Assembly (NCBI GenBank): GCA_031553215.1
Contig: JAVBLW010000011.1
Location: forward strand, 7,626 to 71,625
DNA length: 64,000 bases
Source: JAVBLW01 sp031553215
GTDB taxonomy: Bacteria > Bacillota_I > Bacilli_A > Acholeplasmatales > Anaeroplasmataceae
Reading direction: 5' to 3'
The position numbers were made by a program, and so were the translations under genes. Below the pieces are notes generated by a model. The model did no database searches and was not told the DNA's origin. It was given only the letters and a program-made list of their open reading frames with translations. Positions 54,136-63,443 of the stretch are shown here, one piece after another; within the stretch, counting starts at the first letter, position 1, and each line of letters starts with the position of its first letter.

Positions 54136-55026
54136 ATGTTTAAACCTTATGGAATTATTCCACCAGTAATAACTCCTTTTACTGAAGATGGAAAAGTAAA
54201 CTATGAAGTATTAGAAGAAATTTGTGAATATTTAATTGAGTCTGGTGTTCATGGATTATTTCCTCTTGGAACAACGGGAGAATTCTATGCTTTCACATTA
54301 GAAGAATATCGTAAAATAATTGAAACAGTAAAAAGAGTAGCAAATGGTAGGGTTCATATTTATGCCGGAGCTAATCACATTACAACTCGTGGTACGATTG
54401 AAATGGTTAAGATTTGTGAAGAAATCGGAGTAGATGCAGTATCTGTTTTAACGCCAATGTTCGTTTCACAAACTCAAGATGAAGTATATGAATTCTTTAA
54501 AACTGTTGCAGAAAGTACTTATTTACCAATAATAATGTATAATAATAAGCCAAAAACTAATGTAGATATTACTCCTCAAACAGTAGCTAAATTAGCTTTA
54601 ATACCTAATATAGTTGCGGTAAAAGATTCTACAGGAGATATGACAAATACTGCTGAATATATTCGTTTAACAAAAGATAATCCTAATTTTGATGTATTAG
54701 TCGGAAGAGATACATTAATTTATGCTGGATTATGCTATGGAGCGGCAGGTAGTATTGCATCATGCGCTAATGTAGCACCAAAGGTCGCTGTTGAAATATA
54801 TGAAAGTTTTATGAAGGGTGATCATAAGGCAAGCTTAGATGCACAATTTAAATTTGCTCCCCTACGTATTGCGTGTAATATGGGTACATTCCCAGCGGTA
54901 ATAAAAGAAGGATTAGTGCAACAAGGATATAAGGTTGGTAAGTGTTTAGCACCTATCTCCGAATTATCTAATGATCAAAAAGAAAAATTACATCAAGTAT
55001 TAAAGGATATGGATTTAGTAGATTAA
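54136..55026 (+). CDS. DapA-family aldolase, probable 5-keto-4-deoxyglucarate aldolase
   Basis: 296 residues, a Schiff-base TIM-barrel of the DapA/NanA/KDG-aldolase family. GLFPLGTTGEFYAFT is the carboxylate-binding loop, Tyr135 lies in IIMYNNK, and Lys163 in AVKDSTGD forms the Schiff base. The gene cluster has GarD, GarR and GarK, but the window holds no GarL-type (HpcH family) aldolase. A DapA-type enzyme acting on 5-keto-4-deoxyglucarate would fill the gap. A 4-hydroxy-tetrahydrodipicolinate synthase role is unlikely in this operon. A dehydratase such as KdgD is the alternative. Confidence 0.75.
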   Translation: MFKPYGIIPPVITPFTEDGKVNYEVLEEICEYLIESGVHGLFPLGTTGEFYAFTLEEYRKIIETVKRVANGRVHIYAGANHITTRGTIEMVKICEEIGVDAVSVLTPMFVSQTQDEVYEFFKTVAESTYLPIIMYNNKPKTNVDITPQTVAKLALIPNIVAVKDSTGDMTNTAEYIRLTKDNPNFDVLVGRDTLIYAGLCYGAAGSIASCANVAPKVAVEIYESFMKGDHKASLDAQFKFAPLRIACNMGTFPAVIKEGLVQQGYKVGKCLAPISELSNDQKEKLHQVLKDMDLVD

Positions 55027-55037
55027 TGTAAATAAAA

Positions 55038-55060
55038 AAAGAGCGCAGATTACGCTCTTT
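55038..55060. terminator. Bidirectional terminator between aldolase and cdaR-like gene
   Basis: AAAGAGCG-CAGATTA-CGCTCTTT with A-rich and T-rich flanks, between convergent genes. It overlaps the stop of the minus-strand regulator. Confidence 0.8.
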
Positions 55061-56042
55061 TGCCATTTATAAGATTTTGTATTAATAATGAAAGTTTCAA
55101 GGTTAAAGCATCATTAAAGTTTTGGATATCTAATCCAGTTATTTTCTTAATTTTTTCAAGTCGATAAATAAGAGTGTTTCTATGGAGAAATAGCTGGCGA
55201 GATGTTTCTGAAACACTTAAATTATTATCAAAGAACTTTTGAATAGTAAATAGAAGTTCTTGATCTAAACTACCTAAATCGTAATTGTTAACATTAGTAT
55301 TCAGATAATTTAATGAAGCTTCCTTATCTAGGGAATTTAATAATAATTCGAGACTAATATCTTTAAAATAATTAATATCAGTCCAATTATTTAATATTTT
55401 ATTAATTTTATATGTTTCTAAGGCTTCATTATAAGATTTTTTAATATTATTAATTTTCACAGTAGAACCAACGGAAATGTTTATATTTTTTGATATTTTA
55501 CTAATAAGGATATTTAATATATCAAAAGAATCCAAATCTATTATTTTTAAAACAATGACAATATTATAATCATCAATTTGAATGATTGTTTCATTTTTAA
55601 AAATTGATTTTATTAATGAACTATATTCATTGATAGGTGATTTACTTGTAAGTAATATAGAAGAATAATCATGATTATCATTTTCTTTAATATTAATACT
55701 AGAATTTCCAAGTAAAACATTCTTTAATATATTTTCTTTTGACTCTTCTTTATCATTTGAAAGCATATTTTCTAGGGATAATCCGATTAATTTACATAGG
55801 TTTTTAGATTTATCATCATTTGAACAAATAAAGAAATAAATCTCTTTCATATTGTTAACATGATATAGTGTATAACCATTATAATAAATTAAATCATTAT
55901 GAATGTTATTAGAATTGAAGATGAAGTTTGAATTTAATAATTTTTCATTATTAGACCAAACCGCAACATTATCAATGATTAAACCATAATCATACATTGT
56001 AAAATCTTTAATTTTGTATAAATAATCATAAATTAATTTCAT
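55050..56042 (-). CDS. CdaR/PucR-type sugar-diacid regulator
   Basis: 330 residues. The C-terminal PucR/CdaR helix-turn-helix is clear: FDNNLSVSETSRQLFLHRNT, then LIYRLEKIKKITG and NFNDALTLKLSLLI. The middle part (about 155-250) fits the GGDEF-like CdaR domain. The N-terminal 120 residues probably sense the ligand. E. coli CdaR activates galactarate and glucarate genes, and this protein sits in the gar cluster, so it likely controls it. It is divergent from the PrpR-like regulator with only 42 bases between them. Confidence 0.75.
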   Translation of the reverse strand: MKLIYDYLYKIKDFTMYDYGLIIDNVAVWSNNEKLLNSNFIFNSNNIHNDLIYYNGYTLYHVNNMKEIYFFICSNDDKSKNLCKLIGLSLENMLSNDKEESKENILKNVLLGNSSINIKENDNHDYSSILLTSKSPINEYSSLIKSIFKNETIIQIDDYNIVIVLKIIDLDSFDILNILISKISKNINISVGSTVKINNIKKSYNEALETYKINKILNNWTDINYFKDISLELLLNSLDKEASLNYLNTNVNNYDLGSLDQELLFTIQKFFDNNLSVSETSRQLFLHRNTLIYRLEKIKKITGLDIQNFNDALTLKLSLLIQNLINGKRA

Positions 56043-56084
56043 AGTATCACCCTAAAGGTAATTATAACACAAAGGAGGCTAATT

Positions 56085-57932
56085 ATGGCAAAAATAACAA
56101 TAATTTTACCAAGAGAAACATTAGGAGAACAAGCCAAACGTGCAATTGAAAAGCTAGATATATTAGATTATGAAATAAGAATAGTTGATACTAATCAAGT
56201 TTTACCAGAGGCTAGAATGGCTATTTCTAATCAAACCAGTGTTATTGTTGCTCGTGGTCTCCAAGCAAAAATTATAAAAGAAAATACTCTTATTCCTGTC
56301 GTAGATGTGACACTGGGAATAAAGGATATAGGTTTAATGATAAAGAAAATTAAGCAAACCATAAAAAAAGTATATCCTAAAATAGGATTAATTGGTTTTA
56401 AAAATAATTATAATGATTTATATGATGTTGAATATTTGTTTGATGTAAAATTAAATACTTATTATATTGAAACAACTAATGAAATTAGTGATAAAGTACT
56501 ACAAGCAATGAAAGATGAAGTGGATATTATCATTGGTGGTGAATTGGTTTGTGAGTATGCAAAACAATATAATTATAAATGCATGTTTCTTGAATCTAGT
56601 AGTGATTCTATTTATGAGGCAATCAAATTAGCTAAGAAGATTGCCTATGCTAAAGATAAAGATTATTATTCTCAATTTGAAACAATGCTTGATATTACTT
56701 ATAATCAAATCTTTCAAATTGATTTAAATAGAAATATAATACTTGCCAATAAACTAGGTCTTGATTTAATAGGAAAGAGTTTAGGAGATGTACTAAATAC
56801 TAATATTTCTCATTATTTTAAAGAATTAGATCAGCATTTAATTGAAGAAGTTTTAAATGGTAGTAATGAAAGTTATATAACAGTATTAACATATAATCAA
56901 AAAACTTTAAATGTGACGGTTGCGCCTATTAGAGATCTAGATGGGATTATTACTGGTGCTATTATATCTCTAGCAAACATAAGTGAAAACTTAAAAACCG
57001 ATTTGAAAAATCTTCATGAACTATATCTAAGTGGACATATTGCGCATCATGATTTTTTTGATTTAGAAACACAATCAAAAGAATTTAAAAGACAAATTGA
57101 AATTGCCAAGAAACTTGCTGTTTCAGATGCGCCTATTTTGATAACTTCTGAATATGGACTTGAATATTCTTTATTAGCGGAAGCTATTCATAATAATAGC
57201 AAGAGAAAGAATGGACCTTTTTTCAAAGTTAATGCTAGAGATTTAAGTTATGATATTCTATTTGGAAACAATAGAGAAGATGGACTTGTTATAAAGGCTA
57301 ATCATGGTACTATTTATATAGAAGAAATGGATGTTTTACCTAAAGATATTCAAAATAAATTATTTAAAACTATGGAAGAAAAACTTTTATTTATTGGTGA
57401 TTTTAATAATGTTAAACCAGTTGATATAAGAATAATTACTTTTGTAAATAGAGAGAAAATGTTAATTAATAATTTTGATGAAAATATTTATTATTACCTA
57501 TTGACTTATAGTGTTATGATTCCATCATTAAAAGACCGCTATGAAGATTTAATTAACTTAACTAAGAAATTTACTAGTAAATATATCGATTTATATTCAA
57601 AATATGTAGAATTTGATGAAAGAGCTATTAATTCTATTAATAAATATCATTGGCCACTAAATATTAAACAATTAGATGGGTTTATAAGTAGATTAGTGTT
57701 GCAACAAAGTTCTAAACATATTACACAAGCTGATATATCAGGATTAATTTCTTTATTATATCCAAATATAGAAGAGAAAAAGGAGATAAATGAAACAGTT
57801 TATAGTGAAAAATCTTATATTAATTTACTATTAGAAAAACATCATGGCAATAGAAAAAAAGTTAGTGATGAAATGAATATTTCTCCCACAACTTTATGGA
57901 GAAAGATGAAAAAGTTAGGAATAATGGTATAG
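56085..57932 (+). CDS. PrpR-like regulator with degenerate sigma-54 AAA domain
   Basis: 615 residues. A PrpR-type N-terminal sensor (about 1-190, with EARMAISNQTSVIVARGLQA), a PAS domain (about 200-300), an AAA-like domain (about 325-540) and a Fis-type helix-turn-helix (HHGNRKKVSDEMNISPTTLW) are in order. The AAA part keeps the frame (HGTIYIEEMDVLPKDIQNKL, PSLKDRYEDL) but the Walker A site reads TSEYGLEYS and the GAFTGA loop is missing. It therefore probably cannot drive sigma-54 polymerase. It likely acts as an ordinary ligand-controlled activator or repressor of the pectin/galactarate genes that follow it. Confidence 0.75.
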   Translation: MAKITIILPRETLGEQAKRAIEKLDILDYEIRIVDTNQVLPEARMAISNQTSVIVARGLQAKIIKENTLIPVVDVTLGIKDIGLMIKKIKQTIKKVYPKIGLIGFKNNYNDLYDVEYLFDVKLNTYYIETTNEISDKVLQAMKDEVDIIIGGELVCEYAKQYNYKCMFLESSSDSIYEAIKLAKKIAYAKDKDYYSQFETMLDITYNQIFQIDLNRNIILANKLGLDLIGKSLGDVLNTNISHYFKELDQHLIEEVLNGSNESYITVLTYNQKTLNVTVAPIRDLDGIITGAIISLANISENLKTDLKNLHELYLSGHIAHHDFFDLETQSKEFKRQIEIAKKLAVSDAPILITSEYGLEYSLLAEAIHNNSKRKNGPFFKVNARDLSYDILFGNNREDGLVIKANHGTIYIEEMDVLPKDIQNKLFKTMEEKLLFIGDFNNVKPVDIRIITFVNREKMLINNFDENIYYYLLTYSVMIPSLKDRYEDLINLTKKFTSKYIDLYSKYVEFDERAINSINKYHWPLNIKQLDGFISRLVLQQSSKHITQADISGLISLLYPNIEEKKEINETVYSEKSYINLLLEKHHGNRKKVSDEMNISPTTLWRKMKKLGIMV

Positions 57933-57935
57933 AAT

Positions 57936-58787
57936 ATGAAAAAATATATTGAGATAAATAATAAACTAGTACTTACGCTAGGAATGGGTACCTGGAATAT
58001 GGGTGAAAATAAAAATACCCGTGAAGAAGAAATAAAAACAATAAGGCGTGGAATTGATTTAGGACTCAATCTTATTGATACAGCGGAAATGTATGGCGAA
58101 GGATTATCAGAAGAATTGATAGGAGAAGCCATTAGTGGATATGACCGCGAAAAATTATTTATTGTTTCAAAATTTTATCCATCAAATTCTAGTATAGAAC
58201 GTTTAGAAAGAAGTCTATCAAATTCCCTTAAAAGATTAGGAGTAGATTATCTTGATATGTATTTATTGCACTGGCGAGATGGATATAGTTTAGAGAAAAC
58301 GGTAGAAAATTTAAATTATCTAGTTACTACTGGAAAAATAAAATCTTGGGGTGTCTCTAATTTTAATACCGAGGACATGAAGGAATTATTTTCTATATAT
58401 GGTGGAGAAAAATGTAAGGTTAATCAAGTTTTATATAATCTGACAAGCCGAGGAATTGAATATGATTTATTAGATTATATGAAGGAGAAAAATGTTATTT
58501 TAATGGCATATTGTCCAATATGTCATAATGATTCATATAGAAAAGTAGTATCTTCATCAAAGATTATAAAAGATATGTGTACTAAATATAATACTGATAT
58601 TTTTGGTATTTTAATTGACTTTGTTTTGAAACAAAATAATACTTTATGTATTCCTAAAACATCAAAGTTATTGCATTTAGAATCAAATATTAAAGCATTA
58701 GATTTAGAAATAAGTAAAGAAGATTTTATGATAATAGAACAAGAATTTAAGGCACCTAATAAAAAAGTTCCATTAGATGTTTTGTAG
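57936..58787 (+). CDS. Aldo/keto reductase
   Basis: 283 residues. AKR marks are LGMGTWNMGE, GIDLGLNLIDTAEMYGEG with the catalytic Asp and Tyr, LFIVSKFYPSN with the Lys, YLDMYLLHWRDG with the His, and IKSWGVSNFN. It lies 3 bases after the PrpR-like gene and 11 before the first GH28 gene, so it is in that operon. It may reduce a uronate or keto-sugar from pectin; the substrate is not fixed by the sequence. Confidence 0.83.
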   Translation: MKKYIEINNKLVLTLGMGTWNMGENKNTREEEIKTIRRGIDLGLNLIDTAEMYGEGLSEELIGEAISGYDREKLFIVSKFYPSNSSIERLERSLSNSLKRLGVDYLDMYLLHWRDGYSLEKTVENLNYLVTTGKIKSWGVSNFNTEDMKELFSIYGGEKCKVNQVLYNLTSRGIEYDLLDYMKEKNVILMAYCPICHNDSYRKVVSSSKIIKDMCTKYNTDIFGILIDFVLKQNNTLCIPKTSKLLHLESNIKALDLEISKEDFMIIEQEFKAPNKKVPLDVL

Positions 58788-58798
58788 GAGGTAAGAAG

Positions 58799-60328
58799 AT
58801 GAATGCAAATATAATATTTTTATCAATGACAAGTGCTACATTTGAATTAGTAAACGAGGATATCTATTATTCAAAGGAAAATTTTAATGTATACTTAAAT
58901 GATAAATTAGTACTAGAAAATATAAATACAAATGTTTTTTCAGTATACGATTTAATACCTAATACTTCTTATAAATTAAGAATAGGAAACGATGAAAGTA
59001 CTTTTAATACATTAGAAGAAAGTGTATGCTTAAATGTTAAAGATTTTTATGCACTGGGAGATGGTGTTCATGATGATACATTAGCTATCCAATGTGCTAT
59101 TATGTCATGTCCTTTAAATGGAAGAGTTTTGATACCAGAAGGAATATATAATGTTACAACATTGTTTTTGAAAAGTGATATAGCTCTTGAAATAGCTAAA
59201 GATGCAGTCTTATTGGGAAACACTGATAGAACAAAGTATCCAGTATTACCTGGTAGAGTAAAAACATCAAATAATGATGAATACTATTTAGGTACTTGGG
59301 AAGGTGAACCTGATGATTCATTTGCTAGTACAATTACTGGGATTAATGTTTCAAACGTATTAGTATATGGACAAGGTATTATTGATGAGAATGCTCAAAA
59401 TTCTGATTGGTGGATAAATCACCGTGTTAAAAGAATTGCTAGACGTCCAAAAGGAATATTTTTAAATAGATGTAAAAATATAGGTTTTCAAGGTATAACA
59501 GTAAAAAATACACCTTCGTGGAATCAACATCCATTTTTTAGTGAAGATTTAAAATATGTTGATATGTTTTTAACTAGTCCTAAGAATTCTCCAACTACCG
59601 ATGGATGTGATCCAGAGAGTTGTAAGAATGTAGAGATTATTGGAGTAAAATTTTCTGTTGGTGATGATTGTATTGCCATTAAATCAGGAAAAATAGAAAT
59701 GGGTAAGAAATTTAGGAAACCTAGTGAGAATATAATCGTAAGAAATTGCTTAATGGAATTTGGTCATGGTGGAGTCACTTTAGGGTCTGAGATGAGTGGA
59801 GGTATTAAAGATATAAAAGTATCTCGTTGTATCTTTAATCATACTGATAGAGGACTAAGAATTAAATCTCAAAGAGGAAGAGGAAATACCGCTATTATTG
59901 ATGATATTATATTTGATAACATTATAATGGATGGAGTGCTTTGTCCACTTGTAGTAAATATGATGTATAAAGCTGGAACTGACATTCCTGATGAATATCG
60001 ATGGAATTCTAAAAAAATGCCTGTTGATGATACAACTCCATATTTAGGAAAATTTACTTTTAAGAACATAAAAGCTACTGGTATAGAGTGGGGAGCCGGA
60101 TTATTCCATGGTCTTCCTGAAATGCCTATTGAGAAAGTAACAATCATCAATTCAAGTTTTAGATATAAAGAAGATGCACAAAAGGGTGTTATTGCGATGA
60201 CATTAAATCCTGTTGAATCATTAAAGCAAGGTATGAAATTTATAAATGTTAAAGAATATACATTAGATAATGTTTTTATTGATGGTCAAATAGGTGAGAA
60301 AGTAATCGTTGAAAATGAAGAAATGTAG
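58799..60328 (+). CDS. GH28 polygalacturonase, cytosolic exo-type
   Basis: 509 residues. An N-terminal fibronectin-III-like part (about 1-75) is followed by a right-handed beta-helix with all four GH28 active-site groups: SPTTDGCD (Asp268), GDDCIAIKSG (Asp289-Asp290), FGHGGVTLGSE (His323) and RGLRIKSQRG (Arg354, Lys356). There is no signal peptide, so it should act inside the cell on imported oligogalacturonides and release galacturonate. The layout resembles PelB-like exopolygalacturonases. Strong GGAGG start, in one operon with the AKR and probably the next GH28 gene. Confidence 0.88.
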   Translation: MNANIIFLSMTSATFELVNEDIYYSKENFNVYLNDKLVLENINTNVFSVYDLIPNTSYKLRIGNDESTFNTLEESVCLNVKDFYALGDGVHDDTLAIQCAIMSCPLNGRVLIPEGIYNVTTLFLKSDIALEIAKDAVLLGNTDRTKYPVLPGRVKTSNNDEYYLGTWEGEPDDSFASTITGINVSNVLVYGQGIIDENAQNSDWWINHRVKRIARRPKGIFLNRCKNIGFQGITVKNTPSWNQHPFFSEDLKYVDMFLTSPKNSPTTDGCDPESCKNVEIIGVKFSVGDDCIAIKSGKIEMGKKFRKPSENIIVRNCLMEFGHGGVTLGSEMSGGIKDIKVSRCIFNHTDRGLRIKSQRGRGNTAIIDDIIFDNIIMDGVLCPLVVNMMYKAGTDIPDEYRWNSKKMPVDDTTPYLGKFTFKNIKATGIEWGAGLFHGLPEMPIEKVTIINSSFRYKEDAQKGVIAMTLNPVESLKQGMKFINVKEYTLDNVFIDGQIGEKVIVENEEM

Positions 60329-60388
60329 TATAGAAAGATACTATATTTTTCTAGTGTGATATAATTTATGTGAAAAGAAGGATTATTT

Positions 60389-61702
60389 ATGAAAACAATT
60401 TTTAAAACATCAGATATAAAAATTGATAATACTGGGGAAAGTATTGTTACAAAGGAACTACAGTATTTAATAGATGAAGCTGCAAAAGTAAATGGTAAAG
60501 TTATTCTAAAAAGTGGAAAATATCAAACGGCTGCATTGTTTTTAAAAAGTAATATTGAATTTTGTATTGAAGAAAATGCAATTTTATTAGGAACCACTAA
60601 TGAAGATCTTTATTATGATGTAAAAACTAGAGTCGCAGGTATTGAAATGGATTGGTATCCTGGAATTTTAAACTGTGATAATGCTGAAAATGTTATAATA
60701 AGTGGAAAAGGGATAATTAATGGAAATGGTCCATATTGGTGGAATAAATATTGGGGAGAAGATCAAAAGAGTGGAATGCGCCAAATTTATGATGCTAAGG
60801 GATTAAGATTTGCCTGTGATTATGATTGTAAAAGAGTTAGAAATGTTGTTATATCTAATTCTAAAAATATTGAATTAAAAGATTTTACTTCAACTGATTC
60901 AGGATTTTGGAATGTCCATGTTCTTTATTCTAAAGATGTTGTTATTGATGGGATAAAAATTGATTCTCATGGTGTACATAGTCCAAGTACTGATGGAATA
61001 GATATTGATTCTTCAAGTAATGTAATAATAAAGAATTGTATTACTAATTGTAATGATGATAGTATTTGTATTAAATCTGGTAGAGATTATGACGGAATTA
61101 GAGTTAATCGTCCTTGTCATGATATTATAGTTGAAAATTGTACTATATTAGCTGGCTTTGGAGTTACTATTGGTAGTGAAGTTTCTGGTGGAGTTTATAA
61201 TGTAATCCTTCGTAATTTGAAATATAAAGGAACTGATTGTGGTTTTAGGATAAAGTCATCATTTCCAAGAAAAGGATATATTAAAGATGTTTTAATTGAG
61301 AATTTAGAAATGATTAATGTTAAATATCCATTTCATATGTATTTAAATTGGAATCCTAATTATAGTATTTGTACTCTACCAAATGATTATAAGGGGATAA
61401 TTCCTACTCATTGGAAAACACTAATTGCTTCAACTGAAGGGTATGAAAATACCAAAGTAGAAAATATAACTATTCGTAATGTTAAAGCTTTTAATGAAGA
61501 TAATTATGCTGGTATAAGTAGAGCATTTAATATTGAAGGATATGAGGATGTTCCTATTGAAAATATAATATTAGAAGATGTTATGTTATCATGTAAGGAA
61601 TATGGTATTATTAATTATGTTAAAAATATCCAGTTTAACAATGTTTCAGTTTCAGTTTCATCTTCTAGAGATGAAAAAAATGATGATTATGATAATAGGT
61701 AA
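60389..61702 (+). CDS. GH28-family protein lacking the GHG histidine
   Basis: 437 residues, beta-helix fold. It keeps SPSTDGIDIDSSS (Asp202), CNDDSICIKSGRD (Asp223-Asp224) and CGFRIKSSF, but the GHG motif reads AGFGVTIGSEVSGGV, with Phe257 where the conserved His should be. No signal peptide. The acids needed for inverting hydrolysis are present, so it may be active on another pectin substrate, such as a branched or acetylated oligomer. Alternatively it could be impaired. AAGAAGGA precedes ATG; a short AT-rich gap with a TATAAT-like box lies upstream. Confidence 0.8.
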   Translation: MKTIFKTSDIKIDNTGESIVTKELQYLIDEAAKVNGKVILKSGKYQTAALFLKSNIEFCIEENAILLGTTNEDLYYDVKTRVAGIEMDWYPGILNCDNAENVIISGKGIINGNGPYWWNKYWGEDQKSGMRQIYDAKGLRFACDYDCKRVRNVVISNSKNIELKDFTSTDSGFWNVHVLYSKDVVIDGIKIDSHGVHSPSTDGIDIDSSSNVIIKNCITNCNDDSICIKSGRDYDGIRVNRPCHDIIVENCTILAGFGVTIGSEVSGGVYNVILRNLKYKGTDCGFRIKSSFPRKGYIKDVLIENLEMINVKYPFHMYLNWNPNYSICTLPNDYKGIIPTHWKTLIASTEGYENTKVENITIRNVKAFNEDNYAGISRAFNIEGYEDVPIENIILEDVMLSCKEYGIINYVKNIQFNNVSVSVSSSRDEKNDDYDNR

Positions 61703-61744
61703 TTTGTGATATAATAATTAATATTTAAGAAAAAGGAATAAACT

Positions 61745-62620
61745 ATGAAAACTACTGGTATTATTTATAGTGTAGATTTGAAAAATAGAATAATTTCTCT
61801 AAAACGAAATGAAAGAATAATATTTTTCTATTTAGCTAATAATTTAATGAAAAAATTTAAGAAATATTTGTATGCTGGGAATTTAATATCTTTTGAGTAC
61901 GATAAAGAAATAAATGTTAAGAATTTACATTCCTTTCATAAGATATTATATATTATAGAAATATCAGTTCCTGGAAGATATGGAAAAGATGTTTTATATA
62001 GTAAGGCAGAGACAACTAATGAATTAGCTTTGTTTTTAGATAGCCTAGATTATTTATTATTTTTAGACTTAGAAATGAGTATGCCTCCATTTAATCAAAA
62101 GGAACCATTCTTAAGTGAAGTTATTCAAACTGGGTTCTTTTTAGTAAATAAAGAAGGCGAAATTTTAGAAAAATATAATTATTATATTAGACCAACAAAA
62201 AACCATTTCTTGTCAGATAGAACGAAGGATTTTTTAGGTATTGATTATAAAGAATTGAAAAGCATTGGAGTAAGTTATTATAAATTCTATAATAAATTTA
62301 AGGATTTAATAAATAAATATCATCCTGCTGTAGTGGTATTTGGTAAAAATGATAAACTTTTCTTAGAACGTTCATATATTACTAATAATCTTCCATCATT
62401 AACATTCATGACTAGATTTGTTAATTTAAATCAATTATTGAAAAATTATTATGAATTAAGTGATGATCCTGGACTATTTAATATTTATCAAAAATTATGT
62501 AATGTAACAGTAGATATTCAAAAGCATGATGCATTAGAAGATGCTATGGTTACATATAATGTGTATAAAGCCTTTAAGGAAGAAGTATGCAGTAATAAAT
62601 TATTAGAGAGAGTGATTTAA
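61745..62620 (+). CDS. DEDDh-type 3'-5' exonuclease-like protein
   Basis: 291 residues. An N-terminal part (1-85) reads like a small basic beta domain. From about residue 100 comes the exonuclease fold: LFLDLEMSMPP (Asp-x-Glu), ETGFFLVN-like strand (VIQTGFFLVNKEG), VVVFGKNDKLFL (third acid) and KHDALEDAMVTYNVY (His-Asp and last acid). This matches the DnaQ/KapD-type DEDDh group, acting on RNA or DNA ends. AAAAAGGA lies before ATG. It abuts the murI-like gene, which starts on the next base. Confidence 0.72.
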   Translation: MKTTGIIYSVDLKNRIISLKRNERIIFFYLANNLMKKFKKYLYAGNLISFEYDKEINVKNLHSFHKILYIIEISVPGRYGKDVLYSKAETTNELALFLDSLDYLLFLDLEMSMPPFNQKEPFLSEVIQTGFFLVNKEGEILEKYNYYIRPTKNHFLSDRTKDFLGIDYKELKSIGVSYYKFYNKFKDLINKYHPAVVVFGKNDKLFLERSYITNNLPSLTFMTRFVNLNQLLKNYYELSDDPGLFNIYQKLCNVTVDIQKHDALEDAMVTYNVYKAFKEEVCSNKLLERVI

Positions 62621-63196
62621 TTGTATATTGGATTAATTGATTCTGGTGTAGGTGGATTAGCTTTTTTAAATGGAATATATGATGAAAAGGATAAGTATAT
62701 TTTGATTATGGACAAAGCATATTTTCCATATGGTGAAAAAAGTGAAGAGTTCTTAATTAAAAGAACTCTTTATTTATGCAATTATCTATTCAAAAAAGGT
62801 GTCGATAAGATAATATTAGCCTGTAATACTTTAAGTTTATTGGTTTTACCAAGATTAAAAAAAGTATATAAAGATAAAATAACTGGAGTAATTGAATTGT
62901 TTGATAGACTTGATATCAATGAAGAATGTTTATTTCTAGGAAGTAAAAATTCTAGCAAATATATTACAAAAACATATCCTAATATTGGAGTGTTTGATTC
63001 TCAAGATATAATAAATAAGATAGAAAATAAAGAAAATTATGATCAAGAATTACAAAAAATATTTGAAATTTCAAAGCAATATAAAACAATAATATTAGGT
63101 TGCACACATTTCATTAGAATTAAAGATAAATTTAATGAATTAGAATATATTGCACAGGATGATTTATATAGAAGAAATTTTAATAATATGATATAA
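62621..63196 (+). CDS. Short glutamate-racemase-like protein
   Basis: 191 residues, TTG start immediately after the preceding stop. It has IGLIDSGVGGLAFL, the PYGEKS loop, ACNTLS with the first catalytic Cys and LGCTHF with the second. It is thus a MurI/Asp-Glu racemase family member, with both cysteines, but about 70 residues shorter than ordinary MurI (about 265). The part between the two sites and the C-terminal helix are reduced. It may make D-glutamate for peptidoglycan, or be a divergent family member. No murI elsewhere in the window to compare. Confidence 0.72.
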   Translation: MYIGLIDSGVGGLAFLNGIYDEKDKYILIMDKAYFPYGEKSEEFLIKRTLYLCNYLFKKGVDKIILACNTLSLLVLPRLKKVYKDKITGVIELFDRLDINEECLFLGSKNSSKYITKTYPNIGVFDSQDIINKIENKENYDQELQKIFEISKQYKTIILGCTHFIRIKDKFNELEYIAQDDLYRRNFNNMI

Positions 63197-63226
63197 TTAA
63201 AAAAAATACTTTAAGGAGAACAATAA

Positions 63227-63415
63227 ATGATAATAAAGATAGTAATTATATCCTTTTGCTGCATTCTTTTTTTAGGATTAATTGTTGCATTTTTAGTGAC
63301 TAAAGCAAAAGATAAAAATAATCCTGCTAACAAACATGAGAAAGTTGACATTACACAGGATAAAGCCTATAAGCATTTAATTAAAGAACTAAAAGGAAGA
63401 AATGATATACATTAA
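63227..63415 (+). CDS. Small single-helix membrane protein, UPF0154-like
   Basis: 62 residues. One N-terminal membrane helix (about 4-26) is followed by a charged cytosolic tail (AKDKNNPANKHEKVDITQDK). The size and layout resemble the YneF/UPF0154 proteins of Bacillota. Function unknown. AAGGAG precedes ATG. It is the last gene before the IS element. Confidence 0.6.
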   Translation: MIIKIVIISFCCILFLGLIVAFLVTKAKDKNNPANKHEKVDITQDKAYKHLIKELKGRNDIH

Positions 63416-63443
63416 AATAAAACCCTAATTCAACTGAATTTAA

